From assembly GCF_900107145.1 (NCBI RefSeq), contig NZ_FNOW01000035.1:1-32212 (forward strand): DNA of 32,212 nucleotides, written 5' to 3'. The translations under genes and the position numbers were made by a program. This stretch comes from Allochromatium warmingii. GTDB lineage: Bacteria; Pseudomonadota; Gammaproteobacteria; Chromatiales; Chromatiaceae. Under the pieces are notes generated by a model. The model did not search any database and had not been told where the DNA came from. It was given only the letters and a program-made list of their open reading frames with translations. Positions 24,318 through 32,212 of the stretch are shown one piece after another. The first letter of the stretch is position 1. The number at the start of each line of letters is the position of its first letter.

Positions 24318-25820
24318 CTACGCGGGTAGCTCAGTGGCGGCCTGTCCGCTCCAACGGCTCGGAAACTGGCTCTCGATGACGCCGGAGCGATGCAACACGG
24401 CGATGCCAAGTATTTGGCCGCGATAGCTGACAATCGCTTGTCCGGGCGGATTGGCGGCGCGTTGTGCTGCTGTCGGTGCGAACAGTTCGCGGCGCAAATA
24501 GGCATCTCGCTGCTCGCGGTTGAGTTCGAGCCGAAAGCGCGTTGCATCTGGCCCGATGACGAGCGCCCCGCTGGTCGTCGGCTTGGGTGGACGTACATTG
24601 GTGCGATGAAAAAACAGGCCGCGTCCTTCAGCAGCGGGCACGGCCGGCGGCGCATGATCGGCGGCCAGCAGATGCAGCCCGCGTTTGGTCTGACGGTTGA
24701 TGCGATAGCGGCTCCAATAGTCCTCGGGCAAGCCGTATTTTGCGATCAACCCATCTAGCCATTCATCATGTTCGCTGTCGGCGAGGTGCGCTAATTCGGG
24801 TTCTGGCTCGGCGGGTAAGCTGGGATCTTTTTCGAGTAGGGCGATAAAAAAGCCGCCCGTATCATTTCGATGGGGCCAGAATCGCCGACACCGCGCCAGC
24901 TCCGGCGGCAGGGTGCGCCCGAGCCATCGGGTCACGCCGGGCGCGGTATTAAAGCCCGGAAAGTCGATTTCACGTAGCTGAAGCTGTCCGGCATATTCGG
25001 CCAAAATATCAGCGACGACGAGTTCGTTTTCTTCCGGCGCAAAGGTGCAGGTCGAATAGAGCACCAGACCGCCCGGGCGGCAGCGTTGCACGGCTCGGCG
25101 CAATAGCGCCCGCTGACGCGGCCCGAATCGTTCGGCAGTTGCCGGATCATGGCGTTGCAATAGGGACGGATTGCGCCGGATTGTGCCTTCGCTTGAACAG
25201 GGCGCATCGACCAGAACCCGATCAAATTGGCCGCTCGCCGTCGGCCAGTTGCGGCCATCGCTCTGCGTGGTGGTCACATTGATGACGCCGAGTCGGTCGA
25301 GATTGCCTTGCAGTGCTTTGAGCCGCCCGTAGCCGATGTCGTTGGCGATGACCGTGCCGCGATTGCCGAGCGCGAAGGCGATCTGTGCCGTTTTGCCGCC
25401 GGGCGCAGCGCATAGATCGAGCACGCGCTGTCCGGGTTGAAGATCGAGCACGGTGACTGGTAGTTGTGAAACCACTTCCTGTGCGTGCGCCAGCCCGACG
25501 CAATACCACCATTGCTGGCCGACGCGATATTCAGGCGGCAGACGCAGGGCGTTGGGTAGTCCGGGGATCGGCTGCGGCGCGAGTGCGTCTTCGGTGAGTA
25601 GGTCGGTTAAGGCCGCGATTGAAATGCGCGTCGGATTGGCCCAAAGCGTGACCGGCAACGAGCGAGCGAGCGCGGCGGCAAAGGCGTCCCAGTCGTCGAT
25701 CAGGTCGCGGTAGCGCGTGAGCCATGAGTGCGCGAGCTGCGTTGGGGTTGGGCGGGCCGCTGCATCAGTGCGGGTGGGGCGGTGGTTGGATGGTGGTGGG
25801 GATGGGCTGTGATGGGGCAT
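24318..25820 (-). CDS. RsmF-like rRNA (cytosine-C5) methyltransferase, NOL1/NOP2/Sun family
   Basis: A SAM-dependent RNA m5C methyltransferase of about 500 residues, closest in layout to RsmF (C1407 of 16S rRNA). It shows the SAM motif LDLCAAPGGKTAQIA, motif IV with the releasing cysteine in DAPCSSEGTIRRNP, and motif VI with the nucleophilic cysteine in YSTCTFAPEENE. The C-terminal 170 residues (GGFFIALLEKDP onward) form the RNA-binding extension typical of RsmF. The ATG at 25820 is taken because the residues before it (from 25952) are repeat-derived and unlike the family; no clear ribosome site is seen, so the start is uncertain. The N-terminus is Pro/Ser/His-rich (MPHHSPSPPPSNHRPT). RsmB or YebU-type relatives cannot be fully excluded. 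Confidence 0.85.
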   Translation of the reverse strand: MPHHSPSPPPSNHRPTRTDAAARPTPTQLAHSWLTRYRDLIDDWDAFAAALARSLPVTLWANPTRISIAALTDLLTEDALAPQPIPGLPNALRLPPEYRVGQQWWYCVGLAHAQEVVSQLPVTVLDLQPGQRVLDLCAAPGGKTAQIAFALGNRGTVIANDIGYGRLKALQGNLDRLGVINVTTTQSDGRNWPTASGQFDRVLVDAPCSSEGTIRRNPSLLQRHDPATAERFGPRQRALLRRAVQRCRPGGLVLYSTCTFAPEENELVVADILAEYAGQLQLREIDFPGFNTAPGVTRWLGRTLPPELARCRRFWPHRNDTGGFFIALLEKDPSLPAEPEPELAHLADSEHDEWLDGLIAKYGLPEDYWSRYRINRQTKRGLHLLAADHAPPAVPAAEGRGLFFHRTNVRPPKPTTSGALVIGPDATRFRLELNREQRDAYLRRELFAPTAAQRAANPPGQAIVSYRGQILGIAVLHRSGVIESQFPSRWSGQAATELPA

Positions 25821-25918
25821 GGGGGGCGTGAAGTAAGCGTTAGAGAGATGTTTTTTTGCCGCTGAAAGCGCGGAATTACGCAGAAAAATCTTTGGTTTTG
25901 TTTTACTGCGTTTTAGCA

Positions 25919-25939
25919 GGTCGCTGATAGCTGGAAGCT
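25919..25939. repeat. Partial copy of the GGTCGCTGA-AGCTGG intergenic repeat
   Basis: This 21-bp stretch matches 15815-15835 at 19 of 21 positions. Only one half of the palindrome is present, in the gap between the divergent RsmF-like and queG genes. Confidence 0.5.
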
Positions 25940-25969
25940 GAACACTAAACACGGTACGCTCTTCCGTCT

Positions 25970-27073
25970 ATGCCCCTCACGCTCACCCCCCTCGAATCCC
26001 CCGCCGCCCTAGTTGCCCGCATTAAAACCTGGGGCCGCGAACTTGGCTTTCAGCAGCTTGGCATTGCCGACACCGATTTGACCGACGCCGAACCGCGTTT
26101 GCGCGATTGGCTGGCGCGGGGCTATCACGGCGAGATGGAATACATGGCGCGGCATGGTCGCAAGCGGTCGCGTCCGGCGGAATTGGTGCCGGGCACCCTC
26201 AGCGTCATTGCAGCGCGGATGGATTATCAACCCGAATCGCGGGCAACTCTGCGCGAACGTCTTGCCGATCCGGCTACGGCTTTTATTGCGCGTTACGCCC
26301 TCGGGCGCGATTATCACAAAGTTTTGCGCCAACGACTGCAACGGCTTGCTGACCGGCTCGCCACCCACATTGGCCCCTTTGGTCATCGCGTTTTCGTCGA
26401 TTCCGCGCCGGTGATGGAAAAACCGCTGGCCGCTAAAGCCGGTCTGGGCTGGATCGGCAAGCATAGTAATCTGGTACACCCGCAAGCCGGTTCGTGGTTT
26501 TTTCTCGGCGAGATTTACACCGATTTACCGCTGCCGCCCGATCCGCCGTTGACCGATCACTGCGGGCGCTGTCATGCCTGTCTCAGCGCCTGTCCGACCG
26601 GCGCGATTGTCGCGCCCTATCAGGTCGATGCGCGGCGCTGCGTGTCCTATTTGACGATTGAGTTACACGGGCCAATTCCCGAATCATTGCGCCCACTGAT
26701 CGGCAACCGCATACACGGTTGCGATGATTGCCAGCTCGTGTGCCCGTGGAATCGCTTCGCCAGCTTGACGACGGAAAGCGATTTTCTGCCACGTCATGGT
26801 CTCGACACGGCCACTCTGCTGGCGCTCTTCGCGTGGGATGATGCGACCTTTTTGGCGCGTACCGCTGGCTCGGCGATCCGCCGCCTCGGGCCAGAGCGAT
26901 GGCTCCGCAATCTCGCCGTCGCGCTCGGCAATGCGCCGCCCAGCATCGAAATAGAAACCGCACTTCAAGCCCGCGCCGATCACCCCAGCGCCCTCGTGCG
27001 CGAGCATGTGGCTTGGGCACTCGGTCAACATATCACGCGACGTAATCAACCACCTGCCGCCAACACCACTTGA
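25970..27073 (+). CDS. queG: Epoxyqueuosine reductase QueG
   Basis: Catalyses the last step of queuosine synthesis in tRNA, reduction of epoxyqueuosine with a cobalamin cofactor and two 4Fe-4S clusters. The 367-residue product has the family N-terminus (GFQQLGIADTDL), a YHGEMEYMARHGRKR stretch, the cobalamin/substrate region (FVDSAPVMEKPLAAKAGLGW), the cluster motif CGRCHACLSACPTGAI and the second CDDCQLVCPWN, and a C-terminal HEAT-like tail (LRNLAVALGNA...LVREHVAWALG). The ATG at 25970 is the natural start, but no clear ribosome site precedes it. QueG needs cobalamin, so it is a likely consumer of the vitamin handled by the nearby btuB-cobT. Its end overlaps the convergent diguanylate cyclase gene by 28 bp. 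Confidence 0.95.
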   Translation: MPLTLTPLESPAALVARIKTWGRELGFQQLGIADTDLTDAEPRLRDWLARGYHGEMEYMARHGRKRSRPAELVPGTLSVIAARMDYQPESRATLRERLADPATAFIARYALGRDYHKVLRQRLQRLADRLATHIGPFGHRVFVDSAPVMEKPLAAKAGLGWIGKHSNLVHPQAGSWFFLGEIYTDLPLPPDPPLTDHCGRCHACLSACPTGAIVAPYQVDARRCVSYLTIELHGPIPESLRPLIGNRIHGCDDCQLVCPWNRFASLTTESDFLPRHGLDTATLLALFAWDDATFLARTAGSAIRRLGPERWLRNLAVALGNAPPSIEIETALQARADHPSALVREHVAWALGQHITRRNQPPAANTT

Positions 27074-29061
27074 TTCCGACCGGCACGTTTCGCGTCATAC
27101 ATCGCCATATCCGCCCGCCGAAACACTTCATTTTTATCTACGCGCCCATCTAACAGCACCACGCCAATACTGGCACTGCAATGATGTTCCACCGGATTTG
27201 AATCATCTGGACGCCGCAAACAATAGGGCACCGTCAACCGACCTAATAACTTATTCGCAACGCGACGCGCATCATCTGGCGTCTCTCCGTCATCGGCGTG
27301 CAAATGACTAATTAACACCACAAATTCATCCCCGCCAAATCGCGCCACCGTATCACAGGCCCGCACCGCATCGACTAAACGTCGCGCCACTTCAATTAAC
27401 AGCAAATCACCGACATCATGCCCATATTGATCGTTGAGCGGTTTGAAATTATCCAGATCAATGAATAACAGCGCACCGCACCCGCCATATCGCTGAAAAA
27501 TCGTCATCGCCTGTTCCAGTCGATCATCCAGCAGCCGTCGATTTGGTAAGCGCGTCAAGGGATCAAAGAATGCTAATTGCCTGACCTGCTCTTCAAGTTG
27601 CAGCCGTTCGGTAATATCAATCGCCAGCGAAATAATCTCTTGCGGCTCTCCAGCTTGGCGCGGCAGCCACGCATTAAACCATTCACAACTAATCACCCGT
27701 CCATCGCGGGTCAAATTATCATTAATGCCGTGCGGCAATTCAGCCACATTTTGCACAATCCGCGCAAATTCTGGAACTAATTGCTGGCGCAGCGTTTCAG
27801 GAAGCAGAAAATCCGTGAAATCACGCCCAATCACCTCAGCACGCGACCAACCGAATAAATCCTCAGCTTGATGATTCCAGTCAGTTACAATAAATCCGGC
27901 ACGCCACACAATACCCGCTGATGCTGAGGATTGAAAAATCACTCGATAGCGTTCTTCACTGCGGCGCTGTTCAGCAATCGCTTGCCCTAAACGCCGATTC
28001 GCACGATGCACATAGAACGCAATACTGCCTACTAACAATAATACCGTCAAACTAATCCCTAACGCCCAATACAGCCACGTAAGATCAATCGTTGGATTAG
28101 GATTATAGAAAAAATCATCAAGCGGGCGCTCCAACGTCACCACACCAAAGCCAGCAAAGGTATGTGCAATATGACGCCAGCGCCCAGGATTACTGTGACC
28201 AAGTTCAATGACTTCGGGGTTGATGAGCCGCCGCAATGTCTGAGCTTCGTATTGTAAATGTTCGCGTGATTTAGCTTGCGTATTATAATGCGTCAGAATA
28301 AGATCAATAATTTCTTCAGGATGTTCAAGCGCATACTGCCAGCCGCGCAATGAAGCGGCTCGAAATGCAGCAACTTGTTGAGGTTGTTCGGCGACGCGCT
28401 GCTGTGTGGTAAATAGCAGATCGCCATAAAAATCCATGCCGTAATTTTGCGGTCGCAAAATACTGAATGGAATCGCATTTTGTTGCAGCGTAAAAGGTTC
28501 GTTGGAAAGATACGCATTTATGGCGGTAACATGCCCCTGAATTAAATCTCTCAGATGATTTTTATCAGGAATAATTTGCAGGTGTTTGAGTGCAATACCC
28601 TCATTGAGAAACATCGCCTTTAATTCAACATCCTGATCGCCGCCCATCAAGGCAATTGCGCCAGCATCAGGCAAGCCTAATTCAGAGATTTGGCGATTCT
28701 CACCACGAATGAGCAATACATTTGGCGAATGCTGAAAAATCGGCCCCAGCATCACGACTGGCTTGCCTTTGAGATAATCAATCACCAGACTGGAAAGCGA
28801 TACCCCAAAATCACTCTGACCTGACAGTACAGCAGATACCGGGTCAGCGCCTGGGCCACCTTCTAATAATTGCACATCGAATCCGGCTTCGCGGTAAAAA
28901 CCTTTGTGCAATGCAGCGTAATAACCAGCAAATTGAAATTGATGTTTCCAGCGCAATTGCAATGATACGGTTTCTAGTGCCAATAGCTCGCTACCCCAAA
29001 CCGCTATGAAGAGGCCGAAGGCTAGACGCGCAATCGCTTGGCTCAATCCCGTATTGTGCAT
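27046..29061 (-). CDS. Diguanylate cyclase with NMT1/THI5-like periplasmic binding, PAS and GGDEF domains
   Basis: A 671-residue sensor that should make cyclic di-GMP in response to a periplasmic ligand. Order: signal peptide (LAFGLFIAVWGSELLALE), an ABC-type binding domain of the NMT1/THI5 family (about residues 30-300: VSLQLRWKHQFQFAGYYAA, GFDVQLLEGGPG, QSDFGVSLSSL), one membrane segment (about 332-355, LYWALGISLTVLLLVGSIAF), PAS (about 375-490) and GGDEF (about 505-665). The catalytic GGDEF is intact at residues 576-580 (RFGGDEFVVL), and the inhibitory I-site RxxD (RACD) precedes it, so it is active and feedback-inhibited by inference. NMT1/THI5 proteins usually deliver pyrimidine precursors of thiamine or similar small molecules; the ligand here is unknown. 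The ATG at 29061 is chosen because it directly precedes the signal peptide. Confidence 0.92.
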   Translation of the reverse strand: MHNTGLSQAIARLAFGLFIAVWGSELLALETVSLQLRWKHQFQFAGYYAALHKGFYREAGFDVQLLEGGPGADPVSAVLSGQSDFGVSLSSLVIDYLKGKPVVMLGPIFQHSPNVLLIRGENRQISELGLPDAGAIALMGGDQDVELKAMFLNEGIALKHLQIIPDKNHLRDLIQGHVTAINAYLSNEPFTLQQNAIPFSILRPQNYGMDFYGDLLFTTQQRVAEQPQQVAAFRAASLRGWQYALEHPEEIIDLILTHYNTQAKSREHLQYEAQTLRRLINPEVIELGHSNPGRWRHIAHTFAGFGVVTLERPLDDFFYNPNPTIDLTWLYWALGISLTVLLLVGSIAFYVHRANRRLGQAIAEQRRSEERYRVIFQSSASAGIVWRAGFIVTDWNHQAEDLFGWSRAEVIGRDFTDFLLPETLRQQLVPEFARIVQNVAELPHGINDNLTRDGRVISCEWFNAWLPRQAGEPQEIISLAIDITERLQLEEQVRQLAFFDPLTRLPNRRLLDDRLEQAMTIFQRYGGCGALLFIDLDNFKPLNDQYGHDVGDLLLIEVARRLVDAVRACDTVARFGGDEFVVLISHLHADDGETPDDARRVANKLLGRLTVPYCLRRPDDSNPVEHHCSASIGVVLLDGRVDKNEVFRRADMAMYDAKRAGRNQVVLAAGG

Positions 29062-29069
29062 AGTGCGTG

Positions 29070-29183
29070 AACCGCAAAGAACCCAAAGCACACAAAGAAT
29101 CTGTATCTATAACGATACAAGCATGAATACAAGCATGATTGATTATGAAGCGTTTCTTTGTATTGTGCGCATTCTGCACGGTT
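29070..29183. repeat. Imperfect palindromic intergenic repeat (AACCGC...CAAAG arms), copy 2
   Basis: The left arm begins AACCGCAAAGAA and ends in CACAAAGAA (29070-29099); the right arm runs from TTTCTTTG to CACGGTT (29153-29183) and is roughly its complement. The loop holds a direct repeat, ACAAGCATGA at 29117-29126 and 29129-29138. It lies upstream of the diguanylate cyclase and downstream of hemN. The arms resemble the element at 10971-11047. Confidence 0.5.
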
Positions 29184-29243
29184 AGGTTAGGACAACTGCA
29201 CAGAATGCACCGGAGCTTTTAACCCGCCTGGTTCTGCTGCGTC

Positions 29244-30629
29244 TTAGATGACTTTGGAGAAACCAATTGGGCCAGTTTTGGTAGCAAGATAGGCATCAAA
29301 GGCCATGCAGATATTCCGCACCAGCAGTCGTCCGCGTGCTTGAATGCGAATATGGTCAGCATCGATTGTGACTAAACCATCATCTTCCATGCCTGTGAGC
29401 TTGACGAGACTGTCGGCAAAATACTCATCAAAGGCGATGTCCCATTTCTCAGCGATTGCCGCTTTGTCGAGTTGGAAATGACAAATCAGCCGCGTAATCA
29501 CATCGCGGCGAATTAAATCATCGCGGTTTAGCTCTAAGCCACGAAATACCGGCAATCGTCCAGCGTCGATATCAGCGTAATATTCATTGAGTTCGCGGCG
29601 ATTTTGACCGTAGGTGTTGTCGATCATGCCAATCGAGGTCACACCAATGCCAATTAAATCGCAATGCGCGTGCGTCGAATAGCCCTGGAAATTGCGATAA
29701 AGCGTTCCGGCGCGTTGCGCAACGGCGAGTTCGTCATCGGGGCGGGCGAAATGATCCATGCCGATAAAGACATAACCGGCTTCGGTCAATCGCGCAATCG
29801 TTGATTGCAGAATATCGAGCTTGACTTGCGCTGTTGGTAAATCGGTTTCGCTGATACGGCGCTGCGGTTTAAACCGTTCGGGCAGGTGCGCGTAATTAAA
29901 GACCGATAGCCGTTGCGGATTGACTTCAATCACCCGCTCCAGCGTTTTCATAAAACTTTCGACGGATTGAAACGGCAGGCCGTAAATCAAGTCGATGCTG
30001 GTTGAGCGAAAGCCTTCAGCTAATGCCGCTTCAAGCACTGTCATCGTCTGCGCTTCAGTTTGGAAGCGATTCACTGCTGCTTGCACGCGCTCGTCGAAAT
30101 CTTGTACGCCGAGACTCATGCGGTTAAAACCGATCTGGCGCAGCAGTTTTACCGTCGAGGCATCGGCTTCACGCGGGTCAATTTCGATAGAAAATTCGCC
30201 GCTGTCATCATCCGTTAAAGTAAAATGACGGCGCGTGACTTCCATCAATTCGATCATTTGATCGTGACTGAGAAACGTCGGGGTGCCGCCGCCCCAGTGT
30301 AATTGTTCGACAACCCGCGATTTGTCAAACAGCGCCGCTTGCATTTCCAATTCACGATACACCCGCGCTAAATAAGGCGGTGCTAGTGAACGGTCTTTAG
30401 TGGCGATTTTATTGCACGCGCAATAAAAGCAGACCGTATCACAAAATGGAATATGGAAATACAGCGATAGCGGACGACCGCTGGCGTTACTGCGGGCACA
30501 GGCGGCTTGATAGGCCGCTTGATTAAAAGACTCGTCGAATTCCACTGCGGTGGGATACGAGGTATAGCGCGGGCCGCTTTGGTCATAGCGCCGAATTAAA
30601 TCAAGGTCGAAGGAAACGCCTTGCTCCAC
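29244..30629 (-). CDS. hemN: Oxygen-independent coproporphyrinogen III oxidase HemN
   Basis: A radical SAM enzyme that decarboxylates coproporphyrinogen III to protoporphyrinogen IX for heme synthesis without oxygen. The 461-residue product is close to full length. It has the family N-terminus RYDQSGPRYTSYPTA and the cluster motif CDTVCFYCAC (Cys-x3-Cys-x2-Cys-x-Cys) in YFHIPFCDTVCFYCACNK. GGGTPTFLS, SIEIDPREAD and SLGVQDFDERVQ follow, and then the HemN-type C-terminal domain with RNFQGYSTHAHCDLIGIGVTSIG given here in blocks (RNFQGYSTH, IGIGVTSIG). Translation starts at GTG 30629: a strong GGAGGA (30637-30642) lies 7 nt upstream, and no suitable ATG exists. An FNR/Anr-like box lies about 83-96 bp upstream, fitting anaerobic induction. 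Confidence 0.96.
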   Translation of the reverse strand: MEQGVSFDLDLIRRYDQSGPRYTSYPTAVEFDESFNQAAYQAACARSNASGRPLSLYFHIPFCDTVCFYCACNKIATKDRSLAPPYLARVYRELEMQAALFDKSRVVEQLHWGGGTPTFLSHDQMIELMEVTRRHFTLTDDDSGEFSIEIDPREADASTVKLLRQIGFNRMSLGVQDFDERVQAAVNRFQTEAQTMTVLEAALAEGFRSTSIDLIYGLPFQSVESFMKTLERVIEVNPQRLSVFNYAHLPERFKPQRRISETDLPTAQVKLDILQSTIARLTEAGYVFIGMDHFARPDDELAVAQRAGTLYRNFQGYSTHAHCDLIGIGVTSIGMIDNTYGQNRRELNEYYADIDAGRLPVFRGLELNRDDLIRRDVITRLICHFQLDKAAIAEKWDIAFDEYFADSLVKLTGMEDDGLVTIDADHIRIQARGRLLVRNICMAFDAYLATKTGPIGFSKVI

Positions 30630-30711
30630 CGTTCAATCCTCCAGCCGTTGGGGGCATAGTTGGCTCCCGAGCGGCCCATCATGTAAAGCCTGTTCAGGCA
30701 TCGTCCCCGCT

Positions 30712-30725
30712 GTGATGCAATTCAA
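30712..30725 (-). promoter_or_regulatory. Candidate FNR/Anr box for hemN
   Basis: On the minus strand it reads TTGAA-TTGC-ATCAC, matching 8 of 10 defined positions of TTGAT-N4-ATCAA. A class II site would place the start near 30677, compatible with a leader of about 48 nt before the GTG start. A perfect 12-bp palindrome GCCTG-TT-CAGGC (30688-30699) lies just downstream. Confidence 0.5.
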
Positions 30726-30773
30726 AGCACGCAAGCATACGGCCTCGAATGCGGCGGGATGTGGGAATAACAA

Positions 30774-31697
30774 TTAGGAATAGAGCGCCTGTTCAATGAG
30801 TGGCTGATATTCAAGCAATTGTTCGCGGGTAAGCAAAAAGACCCCTTCGCCGCCGCGCTCAAATTCAATCCAAGTAAAGGGAACATCAGGCAGTCGCGCT
30901 TCTAATGCCGGTAATGCATTACCGACTTCGACAACCAAAATCCCGCGTTCATGAAGATGCGCGGCGGCTTCGTCGAGAATCCGCAATACAATATCTAGCC
31001 CATCATCACCGGCTAATAATCCAAGCGCCGGTTCGTTGTGATATTCGGCAGGCAGTGTGTCAAACTCGGCTTGCGCCACATAAGGTGGATTGGAGACGAT
31101 CACGTCATAGCGTTGTGCGCCGAGTGCCGTAAATAGATCTGACTCGAATACCTGCACCCGGTCGCCGACACGGTGCCGTGCGATATTCTCGCGAGCGATG
31201 GTTAAGGCGTCAGGCGAAATATCGACTAAATCGACATCCGCATCGGGCAAATAAACGGCTGCGGCGATGCCGATGCAGCCGCTACCACAGCATAGATCGA
31301 GTACGCGGGCGATGCGGTCGGCGTCGATCCAGGGATCAAAGCCGACCTCAACCAGTTCAGCAATCGGCGAGCGCGGCACGAGAACGTGTTCATTGACACG
31401 AAATTCCAGTCCGGCAAACCAAGCCCGCCCAATCAAATACGCAGCCGGCATCCGCTCAACAATGCGGCGCTCGATCAGGTCGCACACGCACACGCGCTCG
31501 GCCGGCGTGAGCCGACAGTCGCGGAAGTGGGCGGGCACATTGGGCTCCAGATGCAGCGCACTGAGCACCAGCAGCGCCGCCTCGTCAAGAGCGTTATCCG
31601 TGCCGTGCCCAAAATGCAGCCCCGCTGCGTTGAAGCGGCTCGCGCCCCAGCGCACGAAGTCTTGAATCGAAATCAAACCGTCCGGCTGCTCTGCCAT
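30774..31697 (-). CDS. prmB: 50S ribosomal protein L3 N5-glutamine methyltransferase PrmB
   Basis: SAM-dependent methyltransferase for a glutamine of ribosomal protein L3. The 307-residue product has the PrmB/HemK layout: a helical N-terminal recognition domain (about residues 1-100), LVPRSPIAELVE typical of PrmB rather than PrmC, the SAM motif VLDLCCGSGCIGIAAA, and the catalytic SNPPYV. The ATG at 31697 has AGGTGT directly upstream; the frame continues 16 codons without support. It lies 144 bp upstream of hemN on the same strand, with the hemN control region in between. Beyond it, about 150 bp separate it from the ISAs1-type element, so its own promoter lies in that gap or was supplied by the insertion. 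Confidence 0.95.
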   Translation of the reverse strand: MAEQPDGLISIQDFVRWGASRFNAAGLHFGHGTDNALDEAALLVLSALHLEPNVPAHFRDCRLTPAERVCVCDLIERRIVERMPAAYLIGRAWFAGLEFRVNEHVLVPRSPIAELVEVGFDPWIDADRIARVLDLCCGSGCIGIAAAVYLPDADVDLVDISPDALTIARENIARHRVGDRVQVFESDLFTALGAQRYDVIVSNPPYVAQAEFDTLPAEYHNEPALGLLAGDDGLDIVLRILDEAAAHLHERGILVVEVGNALPALEARLPDVPFTWIEFERGGEGVFLLTREQLLEYQPLIEQALYS

Positions 31698-31843
31698 GAC
31701 ACCTATGTATCTTCCAACTGTGAATAAAGAGATCACGCCGTCCACGTCGCTGATACAGCGGACGGCTGAGGATAAGTTGGCAAGGATACCACCGCCGCCC
31801 GGGTTTTTTCAGCGTTCGCCATGCTTAGGCCAGGGCGATCGCG

Positions 31844-32212
31844 CTATATAGTTTTCCTATTATGTTCGCCGAGCAGTAGCTCCATCCGGTAGTTATCGTT
31901 GAGCGCGGCGCGTAGTTTTCGCTGGCGCAGACTGTCCTTGGGCGGCCCATTGTGCTGCAAGAGGTTGAGCGCCATACGACGCAGCAGGGCCAGATTCTGT
32001 GCGCTATGGTCGCGGCGGGTGCGACAGGCATCTTCGCCAAACTGGACATCGAGGATCCAATGCTGTTGATTCTCGATACTCCAATGCTGGCGCACCGCGG
32101 CGGCGAAGCGTGGCAGATCCGTGAACGAGCAGAGGAATTCGCGTGTTTCGGTGCTGGAGTGATCGCCGATAAGGCGGGTGGACTCCACCCGTCCCACCGC
32201 CTTGAGTCCGGC
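31844..32212 (-). CDS. ISAs1-family transposase, C-terminal part (partial at window edge)
   Basis: The frame is open to the right edge, so the N-terminal part lies outside the window. It reads GLKAVGRVES, then the ISAs1 landmark HWSIENQQHWILDVQFGEDA with the catalytic-region Glu/Asp set, followed by NLALLRRMALNLL and a short tail. It ends normally at TAG (31844-31846). The right terminal repeat would lie just beyond the stop: CAGGGCGATCGCG begins at 31828 and could be the element's outer end, but the other end is needed to prove it. The element sits directly upstream of prmB. Confidence 0.88.
   Translation of the reverse strand, partial: AGLKAVGRVESTRLIGDHSSTETREFLCSFTDLPRFAAAVRQHWSIENQQHWILDVQFGEDACRTRRDHSAQNLALLRRMALNLLQHNGPPKDSLRQRKLRAALNDNYRMELLLGEHNRKTI

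Noticed and set aside
24322-24345. GGGTAGCTCAGTGG resembles a tRNA D-arm
   Set aside because: It lies in the last codons of the RsmF-like gene, with no anticodon stem, T-arm GGTTCGA or acceptor pairing around it.

Overview
The window looks like chromosomal DNA of a gammaproteobacterium with moderately high GC. The evidence is the ftsK-lolA gene order, PrmB, a BtuB/CobT B12 salvage locus under a cobalamin riboswitch, anaerobic HemN behind an FNR-like box, and a two-domain polyphosphate:AMP phosphotransferase. I cannot fix the genus. Both window edges lie in transposase genes: an integrase-type C-terminus on the left and an ISAs1-type C-terminus on the right. I saw no rRNA, tRNA, CRISPR array or replication origin.

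Left part (1-7560): a very large secreted alpha-2-macroglobulin with an N-terminal PAN domain and an intact thioester motif (minus strand), then Dps and a cold-shock protein (plus strand). The cold-shock gene has a long leader ending in a terminator-like hairpin just before its ribosome binding site. Middle-left (7590-11050): ftsK and lolA. This FtsK keeps the full domain order but has lost the Walker A lysine, the Walker B aspartate and other motor residues, so it looks like an ATPase-dead translocase. It is the most unusual feature of the window.

Cobalamin block (12900-19230): a CoA-disulfide-reductase-like flavoprotein with a rhodanese tail is divergent from cobD. CobD is followed by a shortened, divergent CobT-like protein without the catalytic glutamates, a small helical unknown protein and a secreted amidase. 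Then come a cobalamin riboswitch, btuB and a canonical cobT. CobD supplies the aminopropanol-phosphate arm, BtuB imports corrinoids and CobT activates the lower ligand base.

Right part (19300-32212): a minus-strand run of polyphosphate:AMP phosphotransferase, FHA protein, chemoreceptor, proline-rich secreted protein and an RsmF-like rRNA methyltransferase. After these come plus-strand queG, a convergent periplasmic-binding/PAS/GGDEF diguanylate cyclase, hemN and prmB. Several intergenic gaps carry imperfect palindromic repeats. Two have AACCGC...CAAAG-type arms, two share a GGTCGCTGA-AGCTGG core, and one is a REP-like element.
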